A model generated the notes under the pieces. That model saw only the letters and a list, made by a program, of their open reading frames with translations. It did not search any database and was not told the origin of the DNA. From JANNAT01 sp031384605 (GTDB lineage: Bacteria; Pseudomonadota; Alphaproteobacteria; Rhodobacterales; Rhodobacteraceae), in NCBI GenBank assembly GCA_031384605.1, contig JANNAT010000083.1, positions 20,019-84,018 on the forward strand: a stretch of DNA of 64,000 nucleotides, written 5' to 3'. Shown piece by piece: positions 43,562 through 53,123 of this stretch. Positions within the stretch are counted from its first letter, which is position 1, and each line of letters begins with the position of its first letter. The translations under genes and the position numbers were made by a program.

Positions 43562-44485
43562 ATGATTCTCAGCTGTGGCGAAGCCCTGATTGATATGTTG
43601 CCGCGCACATCCACCCTGAACGAACCTGCCTTTGCCCCCTATCCGGGGGGGGCGGTGTTCAATACCGCCATCGCGCTGGGGCGGCTTGGGGCACCATCGG
43701 CGTTCTTTTCGGGCGTCTCTACCGATATGTTGGGCGAGATTTTGGCCGACAGCCTGAAGGCCGCGAACGTCGATACCCAATATTGCGCGCGCACCAATCG
43801 CCCCACAACTGTTGCTTTTGTAAAACTGGTCAATGGCCAAGCCACTTACGCATTCTATGATGAAAACACCGCAGGCAGCTTGTTGTCGCAAGACCAACTG
43901 CCGGTTTTGCCCGGCACAACTGGCACGCTTTTCTTTGGTGGCATCAGTCTGGTGACAGACCCCGCCGCAACCACCTATGAGGCATTGCAGGCGCGCGAAG
44001 CCCCGTCGCGGGTGACGATGATTGATCCAAATATCCGGTTGGGGTTCATCGCGGGCAAGGAAGGCCCTTACCGCGCCCGCATCGAACGGATGATTGCATT
44101 GGCCGATATTGTTAAACTGTCGGATGAGGATTTGCAGTGGTTGATGGGCGCGGGTGACCTGGTTGATTTGTCGCGCCAGATCATCGTGCGTGGCCCAAAG
44201 ATTGTGTTTCTGACCGAAGGGGCGCTTGGCGCGCGGGCCGTCACCGCCACCCAAAACCGCTTTGTGGCTGCACAAAAGGTTGCCGTGGCCGATACCGTTG
44301 GCGCGGGCGATACGTTCAATGCCGGGGCGCTGACGGCATTGCATGAAGCGGGTGCCTTGACCAAAGCGCGGCTCGCAGCGGTGACAGACGGCGAACTGGA
44401 CGCCGCCCTGACGCTGGGCACCCGCGCCGCCGCGATCACCGTCAGCCGGGCTGGCGCAAACCCACCTTGGCGATCAGAGCTGTAA
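43562..44485 (+). CDS. Fructokinase-like PfkB-family sugar kinase
   Basis: A 307-residue ribokinase-fold kinase. The N-terminus has CGEALIDMLP and YPGGAVFNTAIALGRLG; the C-terminal catalytic signature is DTVGAGDTFNAGAL with the base Asp. The overall pattern matches fructokinases that make fructose 6-phosphate, though other sugars are possible. The ATG at 43562 has GGAGGG upstream; an earlier in-frame ATG is less well placed. No sugar transporter is next to it. Confidence 0.85.
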   Translation: MILSCGEALIDMLPRTSTLNEPAFAPYPGGAVFNTAIALGRLGAPSAFFSGVSTDMLGEILADSLKAANVDTQYCARTNRPTTVAFVKLVNGQATYAFYDENTAGSLLSQDQLPVLPGTTGTLFFGGISLVTDPAATTYEALQAREAPSRVTMIDPNIRLGFIAGKEGPYRARIERMIALADIVKLSDEDLQWLMGAGDLVDLSRQIIVRGPKIVFLTEGALGARAVTATQNRFVAAQKVAVADTVGAGDTFNAGALTALHEAGALTKARLAAVTDGELDAALTLGTRAAAITVSRAGANPPWRSEL

Positions 44486-44528
44486 GTGTGGCGTTTGACG
44501 CCCCGGCACAGGCAGGGGCGAGTGGTTC

Positions 44529-45032
44529 TTAGCGGATCGCATCCGCGCAAACGATCAACGCATCCATAGACGCGCGTGACCCCTGCAGCGAATAATCCTG
44601 TACCGGACTGCCATCTTCGGTGCGCAGAAACAACCGCTGGCCTTGGGCCACTTCGGTCAGAAACCGCACGCCGTCATTTGAATCGGGCAGGTTGAACAGG
44701 ATCGAGTTTTTGTAAAGTTCGGCATTGGTCAACTGCCAGCTTTTGCGCTTGTCGATGCGCACGTCCAGATTGGCCGTGTCACCTTCGCCGTAATCCCAAG
44801 ACGTTGAATAAAACTGTAACCGCGCGGATTGGTCGGGATAAATCCAAATCGTAAAGCTTTCAACCTGCGCATCCACTTCGGCCAGACAGGCAACGGTGCC
44901 ATCATCAAAGGCCACAACCTCGACTTCCCAATTCTTCGATTTGAAAAGTGTTTCCGATGTTGCCTCTGCAAAAACCGGTGCTGATACCGCGCTAAACAAG
45001 ATTGCTGCGGTACAACCGAACCAAGTCTTCAT
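44529..45032 (-). CDS. Hypothetical periplasmic protein
   Basis: A 167-residue protein with a clear signal peptide (MKTWFGCTAAILFSAVSAPV, cleavage after VFA near residue 22). The mature part is beta-rich with two Cys (VACLAEV and LIVCADAIR) that could form a disulfide. It resembles the invasion-associated locus B style of small secreted proteins, but I cannot assign it firmly. It converges on the fructokinase gene. Confidence 0.65.
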   Translation of the reverse strand: MKTWFGCTAAILFSAVSAPVFAEATSETLFKSKNWEVEVVAFDDGTVACLAEVDAQVESFTIWIYPDQSARLQFYSTSWDYGEGDTANLDVRIDKRKSWQLTNAELYKNSILFNLPDSNDGVRFLTEVAQGQRLFLRTEDGSPVQDYSLQGSRASMDALIVCADAIR

Positions 45033-45144
45033 TTGTAATCTCCTTTCCCCAACTTTTTTTCAGGATCAGACAGCGCGCATATTTTTGCAAACAAAAAATC
45101 TGCAATTGCGGGTTGCCTGTTCCTTTCGGGACACATCAAACCAG

Positions 45145-47037
45145 TCAGGCCGCCCATTCCCAAGCTTGCGAAAACTGCCCAAGCACCGGCGCAATCGCCG
45201 TGTCGGCAACTGTGCCTGTTTTGGTCAGCCGCGCCACCAACCCGCGTTTTTTGTCTTCAACCACTTCAGACACATGCGCCGGCAGCCCCGCCTCTTTCAA
45301 TGCCGCGTCGTAGGTGCGCGTGATAGCCCGGCGGCGCAGATCAGGTTTGAATACTTTGCCCACGGCGGTTTTCGGCAGTTCTGCCAAAATCTCGATATGT
45401 TTTGGCAAGGCGGCGCGTTCATGGATATGGATTTTGGCAAAGGCCATCAATTCGGGAACCGTCACTGTGGCCCCTTTGATCAATTCCACATAGGCGCAAG
45501 GCAATTCGCCTGCATGTGCATCGGGTTGGCCGATGGCGCCGACAAACGCCACCTGATCATGGCCCATCAATGCCTCTTCGATCAGGGCGGGGTCAATGTT
45601 ATGGCCGCCCCGAATGATCAAGTCTTTCGCGCGCCCGGTGATGTAAAGATAGCCATCCGCGTCCAGCCGACCCAAATCGCCGGTGCGCAGGTATTTGTCG
45701 CCCGCATAAAGACCGCGGTTCTTTTCAGCTTCGGTATAGGTATGGCCTTCAAAAACGCCGGGGTTGCAGACGCAAATCTCGCCCACCTCGTCCACTGCGC
45801 AATCGCGCAACCCGCCCGCGCCATCACTGGCAAATATCCGCACATCGCAATGCGGAAACACCAGCCCGACCGACCCGATTTTCTTTTTTCCTTCGGGCGG
45901 GTTGATTGAAACAAGGCAGGTGCATTCCGTCAGGCCATAGCCTTCAACAATCTGCACACCGCTGGCCTTTTCGAACCGGTTGAACAATTCAATCGGCAAA
46001 GGGGCAGATCCTGAAAACGCCCCGCGCAGGGTGCTGATATCGGCATTCACTGGCCGCTGCATCAGGGCCGAAAGGGCGGTAGGCACTGTGATCATATAGG
46101 TGACTTTCCACCGTTCGATCAGCTTCCATAAATTGTCGAACACCCCCTCGCCGCGATAGCCTTGCGGCGTTGGAAACACCGCATGGCCACCAGAGGCGAT
46201 CATCGACATCAAAACAGGGTATGCCGCCAGAACGTGAAACAAGGGCAGCGGGCAGAGAACCACATCGGTTTCGCGAAACATCAACCGCGCCCCCAGCCAG
46301 CCGTTATAGATCATCCCAGTCGCTTTGTGCTGTGCCACTTTGGGCATGCCGGTTGTGCCACCAGTGTGGAAATAGGCGGCGATATGATCGGTGGTGCGAT
46401 CCGCAAAATCCAACCGATCGCCCGAATGATTGGCGCATTCGGCATTGAAATTCTTGACCGCTGCATCATGTGCCACCGGGTTTTTGGGCCTGACCAAAGG
46501 CACGATCCAGCTTTTGGGCGGCGAAAGATAGCGTACCAAATCCACCTCTAGCACCGTTTTCACCGATGGCGCATGGCGCACGGCCTGGGCAACCTTTTGC
46601 GCCAGATCGGTTTTAGGGAAAGCGCGCAAAGTCACCACAACTTTGGCTTTGGTTTCGCGCAAGATCGAACTGATCTGGTCTGCCTCCAGCAACGGATTAA
46701 CCGGGTTCACGATACCTGCCACCGCCCCACCAAGCAATGTAACGGCAGTTTCCAGACTGTTGGGCAACACAAAAGCCACCACATCGGTGGGCCCTACCCC
46801 CAATGACCGGAACAGGTTCGCGGCTTGGGTCACGCGGGCGTGCAGATCATTCCATGTCAGGGTTTCGGATTTGTCCGCAGGCCCGGACAGCAACTGAAAA
46901 CTGATCGCAGACCGGGTGCCGTGTTTGTTGCGGGTGCGGCTTAGGAAATCATAGATCGAGTGGCCTATGTCGCGGGCCTCCCATGGCATTTCGGCCTCGA
47001 TAGCCTGAACGCTGGCGCGCGAAGTAAAACTTACCAT
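45145..47037 (-). CDS. Acyl-CoA synthetase (AMP-forming)
   Basis: A 630-residue adenylate-forming enzyme that activates a carboxylic acid with ATP and CoA. Core motifs are FHTGGTTGMPKVAQH (phosphate loop), EGYGLTECT, YLRTGDLGRLDADGYLYITG with GRAKDLIIRGGHNIDP, and the C-terminal catalytic Lys in LPKTAVGKVFKPDLR. Size and motifs fit a medium- or long-chain fatty acyl-CoA synthetase, but chain length cannot be read. It is alone on its strand, followed by the secreted hypothetical gene. Confidence 0.9.
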   Translation of the reverse strand: MVSFTSRASVQAIEAEMPWEARDIGHSIYDFLSRTRNKHGTRSAISFQLLSGPADKSETLTWNDLHARVTQAANLFRSLGVGPTDVVAFVLPNSLETAVTLLGGAVAGIVNPVNPLLEADQISSILRETKAKVVVTLRAFPKTDLAQKVAQAVRHAPSVKTVLEVDLVRYLSPPKSWIVPLVRPKNPVAHDAAVKNFNAECANHSGDRLDFADRTTDHIAAYFHTGGTTGMPKVAQHKATGMIYNGWLGARLMFRETDVVLCPLPLFHVLAAYPVLMSMIASGGHAVFPTPQGYRGEGVFDNLWKLIERWKVTYMITVPTALSALMQRPVNADISTLRGAFSGSAPLPIELFNRFEKASGVQIVEGYGLTECTCLVSINPPEGKKKIGSVGLVFPHCDVRIFASDGAGGLRDCAVDEVGEICVCNPGVFEGHTYTEAEKNRGLYAGDKYLRTGDLGRLDADGYLYITGRAKDLIIRGGHNIDPALIEEALMGHDQVAFVGAIGQPDAHAGELPCAYVELIKGATVTVPELMAFAKIHIHERAALPKHIEILAELPKTAVGKVFKPDLRRRAITRTYDAALKEAGLPAHVSEVVEDKKRGLVARLTKTGTVADTAIAPVLGQFSQAWEWAA

Positions 47038-47168
47038 TTGGTTCCCCCCAAGGACAGCCTAAAACCTCCCCTCTGGCGGGGGATGGTCGTTGCCCTCCAA
47101 GATGGGGGCGAAAGTTCTGTTTGCCAAGGAAAAGCCGCGCAAAATACGCAACGTCGTTATTTTGGCGC

Positions 47169-48947
47169 TCAGACCGCGCCATCGGTAAACTGCAACCGCG
47201 CAAGGCGCGCGTAAAGCCCACCCATCGCCACTAACGCTTCATGGGTGCCCGTGGCCACGATGCGGCCTTTGTCGAACACCACGATCCGGTCGGCGCGCTT
47301 TACTGTGGCCAATCGGTGCGCCACTACCAGCAAGGTGCGCCCTTCAGCCAACCGTTCAACCGCCACCTGCACCGCGCGTTCGGATTCCGCATCCAGCGCC
47401 GAGGTGGCCTCATCCAGCAACAACACGCGTGCATCGCGCAAAATCGCCCGCGCAATGGCAATGCGTTGCTTTTGCCCGCCCGACAGCATCACGCCGCGTT
47501 CCCCCAGATAACTGGCATAGCCCTGTGGCAAGGCCGCAATAAAATCATGCGCTGCGGCGGCATGGGCGGCAGCTTCGACTTCGGCGGGGGTTGCATCCGG
47601 GCGACCGAACCGGATGTTCTCCATGGCCGAGGCGGCAAAGATCACCGGATCTTGCGGCACCATCGCCATCGCGCTGCGAAAATCGGCGCGGGTCATGTTG
47701 CGCAAATCAACGCCGTCCAGCGAAACAGACCCCTGCTGCGGATCATAAAACCGCATCAGCAATTGCAATACCGTTGATTTGCCCGCCCCCGAAGGCCCCA
47801 CAAGCGCCACAGTCTCGCCCGCAGCCACAGTCAGCGATATGCCATCCAATGCGGATGTTTCAGGCCGCGCCGGATAGCGAAAGCTGACATCGCGCAGGGT
47901 GATTTCGCCGCGAACCGGTCGCGGCAACACCTTGGGCGCTGGTGGGTCTTGCACCTCGTCGGTTGCATTCAGCATTTCAACAAGCCGCTCGGTTGCCCCC
48001 GCCGCACGCTGCAATTCGCCCCAGATTTCGGAAAGCGATCCGACTGCGCCCGCCACCAACACAGCATAAATAACAAACTGCACCAATTCGCCGGGCGACA
48101 TTGCGCCAGATTGAACATCGCGCGCGCCCATCCACAAAACGCCGACAATACTGGCGAACACCAGAAAAATCACGATGACCGTCATCACCGCCCGCGTGCC
48201 GATCCGGGTTTTGGCAGACAAGAACGAACGCTCTGTCACGTCCCCAAATTCGGCACGGGTCTGTTGTTCATGGGTAAAGGCCTGCACGGTTTGCACAGCT
48301 GTCAATGCCTCAGACGCCATGCCCGACGATTGCGCGATCAAATCCTGATTTTCACGGCTTAAGGTGCGCAACCGCCGCCCCAAAACGATGATCGGCACCA
48401 CAACGGCAGGCACCACCAGTAACACCAGCCCGGTCAACTTGGCCGAGGTCAGCGCCAACAGGGCCAGACCGCCAAACAATGTCAGCACGTTGCGCAGGGC
48501 TACCGAAACGGATGATCCAATCACCGACAAGATCAGCGTGGTGTCGGTGGTGATCCGGCTTAACACTTCGCCCGTCATCAACCGCTCAAAATACGCAGGT
48601 GACATGCCGACAACGCGGTCAAACAGCGCGCGGCGAATGTCGGCGACAACCCGTTCGCCCAACCGGGTGACAAAGTAATATCGCACCCCGGTTCCCAGTG
48701 CCAACAGCACCGCAATACCCATGGCGGCACCAAAATACTGGTCCAGCAACACCAGATTGCCCGCGTTGAACCCGTCAATCACCCGGCGCACCGCCATCGG
48801 CAACACCAAACTGACAGTTGCGGTAATCACCAACGCGATGCTGGCCAGCACCAGCATTCCGCGATACGGCATGATAAACGGGGCCAAGCCGCGCAATGCG
48901 CCGATCTTTTTTGACGACGCGCGTTTTGCGCCTGCTTCATCGGCCAT
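47169..48947 (-). CDS. ABC exporter, fused permease-ATPase (MsbA/ABCB type)
   Basis: A 592-residue half-transporter. About residues 25-320 are a six-helix exporter membrane domain; the rest is the ATPase with Walker A GPSGAGKST, signature LSGGQKQRIAIARAIL, Walker B VLLLDEATSALD and H-loop VVAHRLAT. Such proteins export lipids, peptides or drugs as homodimers. Nothing nearby defines the substrate. Confidence 0.9.
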   Translation of the reverse strand: MADEAGAKRASSKKIGALRGLAPFIMPYRGMLVLASIALVITATVSLVLPMAVRRVIDGFNAGNLVLLDQYFGAAMGIAVLLALGTGVRYYFVTRLGERVVADIRRALFDRVVGMSPAYFERLMTGEVLSRITTDTTLILSVIGSSVSVALRNVLTLFGGLALLALTSAKLTGLVLLVVPAVVVPIIVLGRRLRTLSRENQDLIAQSSGMASEALTAVQTVQAFTHEQQTRAEFGDVTERSFLSAKTRIGTRAVMTVIVIFLVFASIVGVLWMGARDVQSGAMSPGELVQFVIYAVLVAGAVGSLSEIWGELQRAAGATERLVEMLNATDEVQDPPAPKVLPRPVRGEITLRDVSFRYPARPETSALDGISLTVAAGETVALVGPSGAGKSTVLQLLMRFYDPQQGSVSLDGVDLRNMTRADFRSAMAMVPQDPVIFAASAMENIRFGRPDATPAEVEAAAHAAAAHDFIAALPQGYASYLGERGVMLSGGQKQRIAIARAILRDARVLLLDEATSALDAESERAVQVAVERLAEGRTLLVVAHRLATVKRADRIVVFDKGRIVATGTHEALVAMGGLYARLARLQFTDGAV

Positions 48948-49071
48948 GTGTTCGCCCCTGATGTCTCAACGCGCCGTGTATGCCCGCACGCGAACCGACG
49001 CAAGCCGGGGCCCTGCCCCCTTTCGCCGCATCATTGGCCGTGCAAGATTGCGGTGCAACGGAGTTACGCAA

Positions 49072-49896
49072 ATGCCCCTGATGTTTGATGTGCCCGATGG
49101 CACAAAGATTGCCTACGATGATCAGGGCACAGGCTTGCCCGTGCTGTGCTTGGCGGGCCTGACGCGCACGATGGCCGACTTTGACTATTTACGCCCACAT
49201 TTGCCGCCGTTGCGTCTGATCCGTATGGATTATCGCGGTCGTGGAGGGTCTGGTCACAGTGGACCTGCCAGCTATACCGTGCTGAAAGAGGCGCGCGATG
49301 CCTTGGCGCTGCTGGATCATCTGGGCGTTGAAAAGGCTGCGATTTTGGGCACGTCGCGTGGCGGCTTGATCGGCATGCTATTGGCGGCGATGGCCAAAGA
49401 TCGGGTGCTGGGCCTGTGCCTGAATGATGTCGGGCCGGTGATTGAACGCGCGGGGTTAGAGCGGATACTTGACTATGCGGGCCGCAATCCGGTGGCAAAA
49501 ACGCATCTCGAACTGGCAGCGTTACTGGCCAGGTTCAATCCCGGTTTTGCCAATGTGGCGCCCGCGCGCTGGCTGGCCGAAGCGCAAAAGCATTACATCC
49601 AAACCGATACCGGCCTGCAAATCACCTATGATCCCGCTTTGCGTGACGCGTTTCTGGCGGCCTTCCAAGGCCCGCCTGTCGATCTGTGGCCGCTGTTTGA
49701 GGCCTGCGCGGGCCTGCCCCTGGCACTGATCCGGGGGGCAAATTCTGATCTGCTGGCGCAAACCACAGCCGATGAAATGATGCGCCGCCGCCCTGATCTG
49801 ATCTTTGCCAATGTCCCCGACCGCGCCCATATTCCGTTTCTGGATGAGATGGAAAGTCTTGATGTTATTCATAAATTCCTGAAAGCGCTGCAATGA
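49072..49896 (+). CDS. Alpha/beta hydrolase
   Basis: A 274-residue alpha/beta-hydrolase with oxyanion region LAGLTRTM, DYRGRGGSG and nucleophile elbow GTSRGG (Ser95); a His late in the protein (DRAHIPF) completes the triad. The ATG at 49072 has GGAG at 49060-49063, and the longer reading frame upstream is antisense to the ABC exporter. It overlaps the next dehydratase gene by 4 bp, so the two probably act in one pathway. Confidence 0.85.
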   Translation: MPLMFDVPDGTKIAYDDQGTGLPVLCLAGLTRTMADFDYLRPHLPPLRLIRMDYRGRGGSGHSGPASYTVLKEARDALALLDHLGVEKAAILGTSRGGLIGMLLAAMAKDRVLGLCLNDVGPVIERAGLERILDYAGRNPVAKTHLELAALLARFNPGFANVAPARWLAEAQKHYIQTDTGLQITYDPALRDAFLAAFQGPPVDLWPLFEACAGLPLALIRGANSDLLAQTTADEMMRRRPDLIFANVPDRAHIPFLDEMESLDVIHKFLKALQ

Positions 49897-50864
49897 CCGA
49901 TATTGCAATGATCAACGCCGCGGCCCTGCGTTTAGCGGGCCGCGCGCGCCTGACGCCGATGCTGAACGCCCCCTTGCTGGACCAGATTGCCGGGCGGCGG
50001 GTTTTCGTAAAGGCCGAATGCCTGCAATGGACCGGCAGCTTCAAATATCGCGGTGGCTGGTCGACAGTGTCGGCGCTGACCGCAGAACAACGCGCGAAAG
50101 GCGTAATTGCGTTTTCATCCGGCAATCATGCGCAAGGCGTGGCTTTGGCCGCTGCCCAACATGACACGCCTTGCGTAATCATCATGCCGTCTGATGCCCC
50201 CGCCGTGAAAATCGCCAACACCCGTGCTTATGGGGCTGAAGTGGTGCTTTATGACCGCGTGACGGCTGATCGCGCCGTTTTGGGCGCGCAAATCGCGGTC
50301 GCGCGCGGGCTGACCCTTATCAAACCTTATGATGAACCGTTGGTCATCGCTGGCCAAGGCACGATTGGTTTGGAAATCGCGGAACAGGCGGCGAAGGCGG
50401 GCATCTTAAATGCCACAGTCATCACCTGCTGTGGCGGAGGCGGGATGACATCGGGCATCGCCTTGGCGCTTGAAACGCGCGCGCCGCAGTTTGTTGTGCG
50501 CCCCGCTGAACCTGCCGGGTTTGATGATGTCAGCCGGTCTTTGGCTTCGGGAAAGATTGAGCGCAATGTGCGGCTTGCAGGCTCGATCTGCGATGCAATC
50601 ATCACGCCGCAGCCGGGTGATATCACCTTTCCCATCCTGAAACGATTGTGCGGGCCGGGTCTGGTGGTGAGTGATGATCAAGCATTGCAGGCAATGGCGA
50701 TGGCCTTTACCTACCTGCGCATCGTGCTTGAACCCGGCGGGGCGGTGGCGCTGGCGGCGGCTTTGTTCTGCGATGGTTTGCCTGAAACCGTGATCTGCAT
50801 TGCGTCTGGCGGCAATGTAGATGCTGATGTCTTCGCGGAGGCCCTTCGGCGGTTTGGGCAGTGA
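49893..50864 (+). CDS. Threonine/serine dehydratase-like PLP enzyme
   Basis: A 323-residue fold-type II PLP enzyme. The Schiff-base lysine is in WTGSFKYRGGW, SSGNHAQGVALAA follows, and the phosphate-binding glycine loop is CCGGGGMTSG. There is no C-terminal ACT regulatory domain, so it is the catabolic, short form: threonine dehydratase, serine racemase or hydroxyaspartate dehydratase. Coupled to the hydrolase upstream. Confidence 0.85.
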   Translation: MTDIAMINAAALRLAGRARLTPMLNAPLLDQIAGRRVFVKAECLQWTGSFKYRGGWSTVSALTAEQRAKGVIAFSSGNHAQGVALAAAQHDTPCVIIMPSDAPAVKIANTRAYGAEVVLYDRVTADRAVLGAQIAVARGLTLIKPYDEPLVIAGQGTIGLEIAEQAAKAGILNATVITCCGGGGMTSGIALALETRAPQFVVRPAEPAGFDDVSRSLASGKIERNVRLAGSICDAIITPQPGDITFPILKRLCGPGLVVSDDQALQAMAMAFTYLRIVLEPGGAVALAAALFCDGLPETVICIASGGNVDADVFAEALRRFGQ

Positions 50865-50990
50865 TGTGATTTTCCAACTATTGGGGTGATTTGCAGATTA
50901 AAGTTGCAATTTAACATCCACGCGCAATCTAAAGCTGAAAATCAGTAAATTGCAAATCCTGCGCTTTCCACCTGTTGACGGAATCGAACA

Positions 50991-51779
50991 ATGCCGCTGA
51001 TCTATCTTGATGACCTTCGACTGAATGCCGAAGTTTCCGGGCCACCAAATGGCCCGCCCGTGGTGTTGCTGCACGCCTTGGGAACCAATCTGCGGATCTG
51101 GGATCTGGTGGTTCCAAACCTGCCGCCAACCTGTCGGATCTTACGCTATGATCATCGCGGCCATGGCGCATCAGACGCTCCCTCTGCCCCCTATACCATG
51201 GGCGCGTTGATCCGCGACGCCGAACGGATGATGGATCATTTCGGCGTTCGCGATGCGGTGGTGGTGGGGCTGTCGCTGGGCGGGTTGGTGGCGCAAGGGT
51301 TGGCCGTCAAACGGTTGGATCTGGTGCGCGGCATGGTTTTGTCGAACACCGCAGCCAAGATCGGCACGCCCGATCTTTGGGCCGCGCGCATTGCCGAAGT
51401 GCGCGCATCAGGGCTGGAAACCTATGCGATTGGCGCGATGCAGCGGATGTTTGGGGCCAAACATGCCAGTATTGCAGGTGCGGGTGCTGTCCGCGATATA
51501 CTGACCCAAACACCACTTGAAGGTTGGACCGGCTGTGCTGCGGCGATTGCGGGTGCCGATTTCTATACCCCCACTGCCAGCCTGACCTTGCCGACACTGG
51601 CCATCGCCGGGGCCAATGATGGCACCACACCGCCCGATCTGGTGCGCGAAACGGCCGATCTGATCCGGGGCAGCAGGTTTGAGATCATCCGGGGTGCCGG
51701 GCATTTGCCTATGGTGGAACGGCCGCAGGTCTATGCCGGGCTGATCTGCGAATTTCTGCACAGCATCGGACATGTTTAG
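50991..51779 (+). CDS. 3-oxoadipate enol-lactonase-like hydrolase
   Basis: A 262-residue alpha/beta-hydrolase close to PcaD: LLHALGTNLRIWD, YDHRGHGASD, nucleophile elbow VGLSLGGLVAQ (Ser95) and catalytic His in GAGHLPMVE. PcaD hydrolyses 3-oxoadipate enol-lactone in protocatechuate degradation. No other pca genes are within the window, so it may act on another lactone or belong to a split pathway. Confidence 0.8.
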   Translation: MPLIYLDDLRLNAEVSGPPNGPPVVLLHALGTNLRIWDLVVPNLPPTCRILRYDHRGHGASDAPSAPYTMGALIRDAERMMDHFGVRDAVVVGLSLGGLVAQGLAVKRLDLVRGMVLSNTAAKIGTPDLWAARIAEVRASGLETYAIGAMQRMFGAKHASIAGAGAVRDILTQTPLEGWTGCAAAIAGADFYTPTASLTLPTLAIAGANDGTTPPDLVRETADLIRGSRFEIIRGAGHLPMVERPQVYAGLICEFLHSIGHV

Positions 51780-51854
51780 ACACCAGCACCGCCGGGCACC
51801 GGTTGACATGCCCGCGCGAACCGCCAAGTGTGCCAACCTTGCCAAAGGTGCCCA

Positions 51855-53087
51855 ATGACCGCCAATCCCACCTCTTCGCCCGCCCCCCTTGCGCTGACAT
51901 TCATCATCCTGACCGTAACGCTGGACGCCATCGGCATCGGCCTGATCTTTCCGGTGATGCCCGATCTGATGATGGAAGTGATGGGCAGTTCGCTGTCAGA
52001 GGCCGCCTTGTGGGGTGGGGTTTTGGCGACGTCCTTTGCAGTGATGCAGTTTGTGTTTGGGCCTTTGGTCGGCAACCTGTCAGACCGCTATGGCCGCCGC
52101 CCGATCCTTCTGGTGTCGCTGGCGATTATGGCGGTGGATTATGTGGCCATGGCGCTGGCACAAACCATCTGGTTGCTGCTGGCGGCCCGGCTGATTGCGG
52201 GCATCACGGCGGCCACGCATTCCACCGCCAATGCCTATATCGCCGATATTTCCAGCCCCGATGAACGCGCCAAACGCTATGGCTTTATCGGCGCGGGGTT
52301 TGGCATTGGCTTTGTTGCGGGGCCCATTATCGGCGGGCTGATGGCCGGCATTGATCCGCGCGCACCGTTTTGGGTGGCGGCAGCGTTGGCCGTGGCGAAT
52401 TTTATCTTTGGCATGATCGTGTTGCCCGAAAGCCTGCCCGCCGAAAAACGCCGCCCCTTTACCCTGGCCCGTGCCAACCCGCTGTCATCCTTTGCTGCTA
52501 TCCGCCGCCTGCCGGGGTTGAAGCTGTTGCTGGTCGTCAGCTTTCTTTATGCGCTGACCTTTAACGTCTGGCCCGCGATCTGGAGCTACTATGGCAAAGC
52601 CGCCTTTGGCTGGAACGCGATGTGGATCGGAATTTCGCTGGCGGTGTTTGGCATTTGCATGGCAACGGCGCAGGCCACCATGGTGGCCCCGATGATCAAA
52701 CGCTTTGGCGAGCGGCGCACCGCAACCTATGGCATGGGGGCCGAGGTGATCACCTACAGCTTTTTCGGATTTGTGTCGTCGGGGTTCTGGGCGCTGGTGT
52801 TTACCCCGCTGACCGCACTTGGCGGGGTGACAGGCCCCGCGTTGCAAGCCTTGATGTCCCGCGCCACGCCCGAAGATCAGCAGGGTGAATTGCAAGGCAT
52901 CAACACATCGCTGAACGCGTTGGCCACCATTCTGGCCCCTTTGGTGATGACTTGGGTATTTGGCTATTTCACCTCTGCTGCCGCCCCGATCTATTTGCCC
53001 GGCGCGCCGTTTTTGCTGTCAGCGACAATCATGGTCGGTGTTGTGATATTGTTTGTCGCCAAATCGCGCGAGACGCCTGCCCCCTGA
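51855..53087 (+). CDS. TCR/Tet-family MFS transporter
   Basis: A 410-residue 12-helix transporter. DAIGIGLIFPVMPDLM near the N-terminus and GNLSDRYGRRPILL (the MFS loop 2-3 motif) are typical of the TetA drug:proton antiporter branch. Chromosomal homologues are common and need not confer tetracycline resistance. The ATG at 51855 matches the family start. It lies 36 bp before an enolase-superfamily gene, which may point to a sugar acid as substrate instead. Confidence 0.85.
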   Translation: MTANPTSSPAPLALTFIILTVTLDAIGIGLIFPVMPDLMMEVMGSSLSEAALWGGVLATSFAVMQFVFGPLVGNLSDRYGRRPILLVSLAIMAVDYVAMALAQTIWLLLAARLIAGITAATHSTANAYIADISSPDERAKRYGFIGAGFGIGFVAGPIIGGLMAGIDPRAPFWVAAALAVANFIFGMIVLPESLPAEKRRPFTLARANPLSSFAAIRRLPGLKLLLVVSFLYALTFNVWPAIWSYYGKAAFGWNAMWIGISLAVFGICMATAQATMVAPMIKRFGERRTATYGMGAEVITYSFFGFVSSGFWALVFTPLTALGGVTGPALQALMSRATPEDQQGELQGINTSLNALATILAPLVMTWVFGYFTSAAAPIYLPGAPFLLSATIMVGVVILFVAKSRETPAP

Positions 53088-53123
53088 CGCATAGGCTTGT
53101 GCAAACGCGGCGAGGGACAAGCG

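Noticed and set aside
48721..49071. N-terminal extension of the alpha/beta hydrolase
   Set aside because: Antisense to the ABC exporter; ATG at 49072 has a good ribosome binding site and matches family starts.
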